From positions 1-8,889 of the forward strand of contig JAGTQJ010000061.1 in assembly GCA_018396515.1 (NCBI GenBank): 8,889 bases of DNA. Reading direction: 5' to 3'. The position numbers and the translations under genes are program-made. The notes under the pieces were generated by a model. That model was not told where the DNA came from, made no database searches, and saw only the letters and a program-made list of their open reading frames with translations. Source of the stretch: Candidatus Bathyarchaeota archaeon (GTDB taxonomy: Archaea > Thermoproteota > Bathyarchaeia > TCS64). This document shows, piece by piece, positions 4,858 through 8,889 of the stretch (within the stretch, counting starts at the first letter, position 1; each line of letters begins with the position of its first letter).

Positions 4858-6343
4858 AGCCTATCTCGCCCTTCAGGTACCTGCATATTAAAGGGGGGAG
4901 GGCATCGATCCTCTGCCTGACCTGCCTCCAGCTGTCCCTATCCCGGAGGGTCACGGTTCCATCCTCCAAGGTCTGGTAGTCCACGGTCAGGGCTAGGGGG
5001 GTTCCAGCCTCATCTGAGCGGGCATATCTCCTCCCTATGGAGCCCCTTTCGTCGTACTCAACGAAAAGACCAGCGTCCATTAGAATTCTTTGAACCTCTC
5101 TTGCCCTCTCTGGAAGCCCATCCTTAGCTACGAGGGGGAGAACCGAGATGTTTATAGGAGAGATTGAGCGGGGGAAGGCCAGTATATTCCTCCCTTCCAT
5201 GGTCCTGAAGGATGTCTCTAAAGCCACATAGACTAGTCGGTCTAGGCCGAAGCTGGGCTCAACGACGTGGGGGATAAACCTCGATCCATCGCTCCTGAGC
5301 AAGGTCATATCGACGCCTGAGTGCCTCTGGTGGGCGGATAGGTCATAGTCCGTCCTATAGGCGTGCCCGGCCACCTCAACCCAGCCCCAGTTTTCAAGGT
5401 AGATCTCATGGTCGAAGGTCTGGACAGAGTAATGGGCCCTCTCCTCGGGTAGGTGCCCCCTGAAACGCTGCCTCTCCTCCGGGACCCCCAGCATCGTGAT
5501 GAACTCTTTTGAGACGCCCATGAAGTACGCCTGCCACTCTGCCTTGATCAGGCCCTTCGAGCTGGCTTCCCCTAAGGTGATCCTAACCGGTTTTCTCTCC
5601 CCCCTCTCCTGCATCTCCTCCGTCAGTATCGCCACTTCTTCCTCCTTAACCCTATCGAACCATGGGCATGAGGGGTTTTGAGGATCGAAGAACAGCTCCA
5701 CCTCCATTATAGTGAACTCCCTAAGCCTGAATAGCCCTCGACGGGGGGCTATCTCATTTCTGAGAACCTTTCCCACCTGGGCTAGGCCTAGGGGGAGGGC
5801 TCCCCGCGCCTGCTGGATGCATCTGCGGAAGTTTAGGAACATCCCCTGGGCCGCCTCAGGCCTCGCGTATCCCACCTCCTCCCCTTTAGCCCCTATTTTC
5901 GTCTGGAACATTGTTAGGAAGGTCGCCGGCGCTTTCAGCTCAGCGTCGCAGTTGGGGCATCTAACCTTCCCCTCCCCTACAAGCCTCTCGATCTCCCTCC
6001 CGTCTATGCTCTGGGCTGGGATTCCTAGTTGCTCCTCGATGAGGTGATCTGCTCTGCCGACCCTCCCACATCTAGCGCATTCTAAAACATACTCTCTAAA
6101 GTGGGTTAGATGGCCCGAGGCCTCAAATACCCTTGAGGGGTTTATTATGGGATCTTCGATCTCATAGAATCCGTGGCGTCTGACGAAGATCTCTCTCCAG
6201 AGCTCCTCTATATTTCTCTTGAGCCTCGTTCCGAGGTTCCCATAGGTGTAGAATCCCCCTACGCCGCCGTATATCTCGAAAGAGGGCCAGAAGAAGCCCC
6301 TCCTAGAGGCTATCTCAAGGACCTTCTCGTACGCTTCTCCCAT
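4817..6343 (-). CDS. glyS: Glycyl-tRNA synthetase (class II, alpha2 archaeal/eukaryotic type)
   Basis: The enzyme charges tRNA-Gly with glycine using ATP in the cytoplasm. The 508 residues begin with the typical GFFWPSFEIYGGVGGFYTYG (16-35). A zinc-binding insertion shows Cys89-x-x-Cys92 and Cys129-x-x-Cys132. Class II motif 2 is at about 191-217, with R195-N196-E197 and the FRLREFTIMEVELFF stretch. The region YRTDYDLSAHQRHSGVDM (329-346) is characteristic of the family. Motif 3 is VVEPSFGLDRLVY (360-372) with Arg369. The anticodon-binding domain runs from about 398 to 495. The length lies between the bacterial alpha2 form and the longer archaeal forms, and nothing essential seems missing. 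ATG 6343 is supported by the promoter at 6377-6383 and by GTGGGG just upstream. The 3' end overlaps the convergent CooT-family gene by 41 bases. The cognate tRNA-Gly(GCC) gene lies just beyond. Confidence 0.97.
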   Translation of the reverse strand: MGEAYEKVLEIASRRGFFWPSFEIYGGVGGFYTYGNLGTRLKRNIEELWREIFVRRHGFYEIEDPIINPSRVFEASGHLTHFREYVLECARCGRVGRADHLIEEQLGIPAQSIDGREIERLVGEGKVRCPNCDAELKAPATFLTMFQTKIGAKGEEVGYARPEAAQGMFLNFRRCIQQARGALPLGLAQVGKVLRNEIAPRRGLFRLREFTIMEVELFFDPQNPSCPWFDRVKEEEVAILTEEMQERGERKPVRITLGEASSKGLIKAEWQAYFMGVSKEFITMLGVPEERQRFRGHLPEERAHYSVQTFDHEIYLENWGWVEVAGHAYRTDYDLSAHQRHSGVDMTLLRSDGSRFIPHVVEPSFGLDRLVYVALETSFRTMEGRNILAFPRSISPINISVLPLVAKDGLPERAREVQRILMDAGLFVEYDERGSIGRRYARSDEAGTPLALTVDYQTLEDGTVTLRDRDSWRQVRQRIDALPPLICRYLKGEIGFSELGIPAGDVEG

Positions 6344-6376
6344 ACCCCACAGCCTAAATGCTTATCGAGGTTGGAG

Positions 6377-6383
6377 ATATAAA
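6377..6383 (-). promoter_or_regulatory. TATA box of glycyl-tRNA synthetase
   Basis: The minus strand reads TTTATAT, centred 37 nt before ATG 6343. Transcription would start near 6354, leaving a leader of about 11 nt. The remaining gap to the DUF35 stop (6384-6486) shows no other element that I can support. Confidence 0.6.
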
Positions 6384-6486
6384 GCTGTCAATCCGATGAG
6401 CGTTAACCGAAAAGATGTAGGAAAGTGCGGGGAGGCCAACGAATCCGATTTTAAATTGGTATCTGTGGGCTGTGATCCTTTGAATG

Positions 6487-6900
6487 TTAACTGGAATCCT
6501 GCTTCGATTCTACCGGGGGCCGGAACTTGTAGCCATACTCTATTATGCCGGATGTTCCATCCTCCCTAATCTTACGGAATGTGGCCTCCACCATCATTCC
6601 AGCTTTAACCTCTTCCGGCTCTACATCCACGATCTGGGAGAGTATTCTGACCCCATCCTCGAGTTCCACCAGGGCAACCACATACGGCGCGAACCTCTCG
6701 TAGTCTTTGGGAGGGTTCCTAATCACAGTCCAAGATACTATTCTGCCCCTCTCGCTGAGCTGATGCTCCTCAAGCTCTTTTGACCCGCATCTTGTGCAGA
6801 TAGCTCTCCTTGGGTAGTAGAGGGCCCCGCATCTCATGCACCTCTTCCCTATGAGCCTGTATCTATACTTGCTCTCCCTCCAGTACCTCGGCACACTCAA
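6487..6900 (-). CDS. DUF35 zinc-ribbon/OB-fold protein (bridges thiolase and HMG-CoA synthase)
   Basis: This 137-residue protein has an N-terminal rubredoxin-like zinc ribbon, Cys21-x-x-Cys24 and Cys35-x-x-Cys38, followed by an OB fold (about 45-130, with GRIVSWTVI, YVVALVEL and VRILSQIV strands). In the methanogen complex that has been solved structurally, this protein holds acetoacetyl-CoA thiolase and HMG-CoA synthase together and contributes to a shared CoA-binding site, so acetoacetyl-CoA is passed on directly. Here it is the last gene of the same three-gene string and begins one base after the thiolase stop. The start is TTG 6900, supported by the SD at 6908-6914. All four zinc ligands are present and the length is normal, so it looks functional. 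Because DUF35 proteins also accompany other thiolases, gene order supports the mevalonate role more than the sequence itself does. Confidence 0.92.
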   Translation of the reverse strand: MSVPRYWRESKYRYRLIGKRCMRCGALYYPRRAICTRCGSKELEEHQLSERGRIVSWTVIRNPPKDYERFAPYVVALVELEDGVRILSQIVDVEPEEVKAGMMVEATFRKIREDGTSGIIEYGYKFRPPVESKQDSS

Positions 6901-6901
6901 A

Positions 6902-8044
6902 CTAATGCCTCCTCAGGATGGTTATAGCGCATGTCGATCCTAACCCCCCGAGGCTTTGCGCCAGGCCGAACTCTGGTTTGTCCACCTGGCATCTTCCAGC
7001 CTCTCCCTCGAGCTGCATGGCGATCTCCACGATCTGGTAGAGGCCTGTTGCCCCCACCGGGTTACCCCTGGCCTTTAGCCCCCCGAAGGTATTTACATGG
7101 GGTTTCCCACCCGCGGCCGGCTCCTGACCTGTAAATAGGGTGGCCCCCTTACCCTTCTCAGCGAACCCCATATCCTCTAGAGATATTATCCCTGTGATCG
7201 TGGTCTCATCGTGGATCTCCACCACATCCACATCTCTCCTTGAGATGCCCGCCATCCTGAAGGCCTTCTCGGAAGCTCTCTTCACGGCTTCAAAGGTCAC
7301 GATGTCGGGCCTCTCGGTTATGTGGGTGAGATCAGTGGAGAGGGAGTAGGCCGCTACCTCAACCTCCCCATCAACCCCCTTGGAGGGTTGGATTATGACG
7401 GCTGCCGCTCCGTCCCCCGTACCTGAGCACTCGAGGATGTGGAGGGGGTCAGCCTCCATGGGTGAGGATAGTATCCTCTCAAGGCTCAGCTTGAATGGGT
7501 ACATGGCGTGGGGACACCCCTCAGCGTGTTCATGGCACCTGACGGCGAGCATCGCTATATCCTCCTGCCTCACCCCGAACCTCTCCATATAGTGGCGGTA
7601 GATCAACGCGTTGAGGCCGAAGTTGGTTATGCCCGTGTATGCGGTGTATTCTTGATCCTCAGGCATCGATAGGAAGCAGGCTATCTCCTCAGGAGAGGCG
7701 TCGCTCACCTTCTCCACGCCGCCAACCAGGACGATGTCGTATAGGCCTGACGCCACCGCCTTAACCCCCTCATGGAAGGCCACCGCGCCGCTGGCTGCCC
7801 CGGCCTCCACGGTGAAGGCTGGGGTTCCAGCCTTCCCCAAGGCGTCGGCCATCATCGCCCCTAAGTTGAGCTGCCCCTGGATATATGAGGATCCAGAGTT
7901 AGCGACATATACCGCCTCAGGGTCTCCCACACCCGCATCTTCGATGGCTTTCACCGCGGCCTCCACGAAGAGGTCGGCTAGGGATCTCTCCCAGTGCTCC
8001 GAGACCTGGGTTAAGCCCACCCCAGCTATGGAGACACTCCTCAC
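6902..8044 (-). CDS. Archaeal thiolase-family protein (acetoacetyl-CoA thiolase position) lacking the catalytic Cys
   Basis: By fold, length (380 residues) and operon position this is the archaeal acetyl-CoA C-acetyltransferase that makes acetoacetyl-CoA for HMG-CoA synthase. Family stretches are clear: SLADLFVEA (21-29), [34 protein letters not shown] and GGLKARG..VGATG. The catalytic set is not intact. The nucleophile motif EAACASG reads EAGAASG, putting Ala83 (codon GCA, 7796-7798) where Cys belongs. The GHP motif reads GNP, with Asn328 (7061-7063) for His. The HD-A/C-F motif reads HDETT, with His278 kept. The C-terminal NIGG-type motif reads SLGG. The reading frame is clean and the sequence is otherwise well conserved, so this is not ordinary gene decay. 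It may be a pseudoenzyme serving as a scaffold or CoA-binding partner, or it may have another activity. The GTG start at 8044 overlaps the HMG-CoA synthase stop (GTGA). Confidence 0.88.
   Translation of the reverse strand: MRSVSIAGVGLTQVSEHWERSLADLFVEAAVKAIEDAGVGDPEAVYVANSGSSYIQGQLNLGAMMADALGKAGTPAFTVEAGAASGAVAFHEGVKAVASGLYDIVLVGGVEKVSDASPEEIACFLSMPEDQEYTAYTGITNFGLNALIYRHYMERFGVRQEDIAMLAVRCHEHAEGCPHAMYPFKLSLERILSSPMEADPLHILECSGTGDGAAAVIIQPSKGVDGEVEVAAYSLSTDLTHITERPDIVTFEAVKRASEKAFRMAGISRRDVDVVEIHDETTITGIISLEDMGFAEKGKGATLFTGQEPAAGGKPHVNTFGGLKARGNPVGATGLYQIVEIAMQLEGEAGRCQVDKPEFGLAQSLGGLGSTCAITILRRH
6908..6914 (-). promoter_or_regulatory. Shine-Dalgarno deciding the TTG start of DUF35
   Basis: GAGGAGG on the minus strand lies inside the last codons of the thiolase gene, 7 nt ahead of TTG 6900. 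Combined with the one-base gap between stop and start, it explains how an uncommon start codon is used efficiently. Confidence 0.7.
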
Positions 8045-8889
8045 CTGAGGATCTTCCCCCTGAGCTTTATGTAGGTCGCGTAGTCGATGTACCGCTTCCG
8101 GCCTATGAATAGGGAGACTGGCGGGTCTCGGTTAAGGCCTTCAGCCTTGTCCTCAACCACGAAGCTGAAAGCGTCGCTCCCCGCTCCAGAACCATAAGAG
8201 ACGACGAGGATCCTATCCCCACACCTGGCCTGGTCGAGGGTAGCTGCCAGGCCTATAGGGGTTGAACCGGCATAGGTATTCCCCACGTGTTGGACGACTA
8301 GGCCGGGCTTTATGGCATCCATCCCGAAGCCCAGCATCCTAGCAACTCTTATAGGAAATTTCACATTCGGCTGGTGGAAGACGGCGTACTTGAAGTCGTT
8401 GGGCCCGTAGCCAAGCTCGGCCATCAGCCCCCTTGCAGCCTCTATGATGTGTTTGAAGTATGCAGGCTCCCCCGTGAATCTATTGCCATGCCTAGGGTAA
8501 ATCTCGTGGGCTCTCCTCCAGAAGTCAGGGGTATCCGTTACATAGGAGTAGGATCCCTCGAGGTAGGCTAAGGTCTTCTCCGACCGGGGTCCGAATATGA
8601 AGGCCGCACCTCCGCAGGCGACGGTGTACTCCAATGGGTCTGCAGGCCGGCCCTGGGCCGTGTCCGCCCCTATGGCCATGGCATACTTCACCATCCCGCT
8701 TGAGACGAGGGCCACACATGTCTGGAAGGCCTCAGTTCCGGCCTTACATGCGAACTCATAGTCGGCTGCGGCCACCTGGGGCGATGCCCCTATCGCCTCG
8801 GCCACGATGGTCCCGCAGGGCTTCACAGCATAGGGCTTGGACTCGGTCCCCACGTATATGGCTCCCAGCTCCTTCGGGTGTATGTTCGC
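8041..8889 (-). CDS. Archaeal hydroxymethylglutaryl-CoA synthase, N-terminus outside the window
   Basis: The enzyme condenses acetyl-CoA with acetoacetyl-CoA to HMG-CoA, the second step of the mevalonate route to archaeal lipids. The visible part begins within the conserved [16 protein letters not shown] region, so roughly the first 70-80 residues are missing. An internal GTG at 8853 is not the true start. The catalytic elements are present: Glu of VGTES, the nucleophilic Cys in FACKAGT (codon 8746-8748), and His in [27 protein letters not shown] is also typical of the family. Nothing suggests inactivation. The gene leads the operon with thiolase and DUF35, and its stop overlaps the thiolase start by 4 nt, so translation is probably coupled. 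Its promoter lies beyond base 8889. Confidence 0.95.
   Translation of the reverse strand, partial: ANIHPKELGAIYVGTESKPYAVKPCGTIVAEAIGASPQVAAADYEFACKAGTEAFQTCVALVSSGMVKYAMAIGADTAQGRPADPLEYTVACGGAAFIFGPRSEKTLAYLEGSYSYVTDTPDFWRRAHEIYPRHGNRFTGEPAYFKHIIEAARGLMAELGYGPNDFKYAVFHQPNVKFPIRVARMLGFGMDAIKPGLVVQHVGNTYAGSTPIGLAATLDQARCGDRILVVSYGSGAGSDAFSFVVEDKAEGLNRDPPVSLFIGRKRYIDYATYIKLRGKILR

Noticed and set aside
5712..6047. 111-residue plus-strand ORF within glyS
   Set aside because: Lies opposite class II motif 2 and the zinc region of glycyl-tRNA synthetase; low-complexity shadow.
6484..6783. 99-residue plus-strand ORF opposite DUF35
   Set aside because: Antisense to a well-matched zinc-ribbon/OB protein; no SD or promoter.

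Overview
The window looks archaeal. The evidence is an archaeal-type HMG-CoA synthase/thiolase/DUF35 gene string, a ThiD-ThiN fusion (ThiN is the archaeal thiamine-phosphate synthase), a eukaryote/archaea-style class II glycyl-tRNA synthetase, a tRNA without an encoded CCA end, TATA-like boxes placed for very short leaders, and heavy use of AGG/AGA arginine codons. An uncultivated TACK-type lineage such as Bathyarchaeia would fit, but that is an inference from gene style and is not proven by anything here.

Layout. Bases 1-1125 (+): C-terminal part, or all, of a ChlD/BchD-like von Willebrand A protein. Bases 1126-1468: a TATA-like box, a textbook TPP riboswitch aptamer (1286-1384) and a probable ribosome-binding-site-sequestering expression platform. 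Bases 1469-3483 (+): a two-gene thiamin operon, ThiDN followed by the ThiW membrane S-component, with a 4-nt overlap and a strong internal Shine-Dalgarno. Bases 3539-3871 (-): a charged, unrecognised small protein of 107-110 residues with its own promoter. Bases 3903-4454: an AT-rich stretch with no intact gene and traces of a decayed one, ending exactly at the 3' end of a tRNA-Gly(GCC) gene (4455-4529, -). Bases 4657-4857 (+): a CooT-family small protein whose end overlaps, tail to tail, the end of glycyl-tRNA synthetase (4817-6343, -). Bases 6487-8889 (-): a tight operon read right to left, HMG-CoA synthase (5' end outside the window), thiolase homologue, DUF35 zinc-ribbon/OB protein.

How it works together. 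The thiamin operon should phosphorylate hydroxymethylpyrimidine, join it to thiazole phosphate, and import a thiamin precursor, with TPP feeding back on translation through the leader RNA. The right-hand operon is the known archaeal arrangement in which DUF35 bridges thiolase and HMG-CoA synthase for the first steps of the mevalonate pathway to isoprenoid lipids.

The most striking observation is that the thiolase homologue lacks the nucleophilic cysteine (Ala in its place) and has Asn for the His of the GHP motif, while the neighbouring HMG-CoA synthase keeps its catalytic residues. The second is a complete, mutually exclusive pairing scheme that can be drawn for the archaeal TPP riboswitch.
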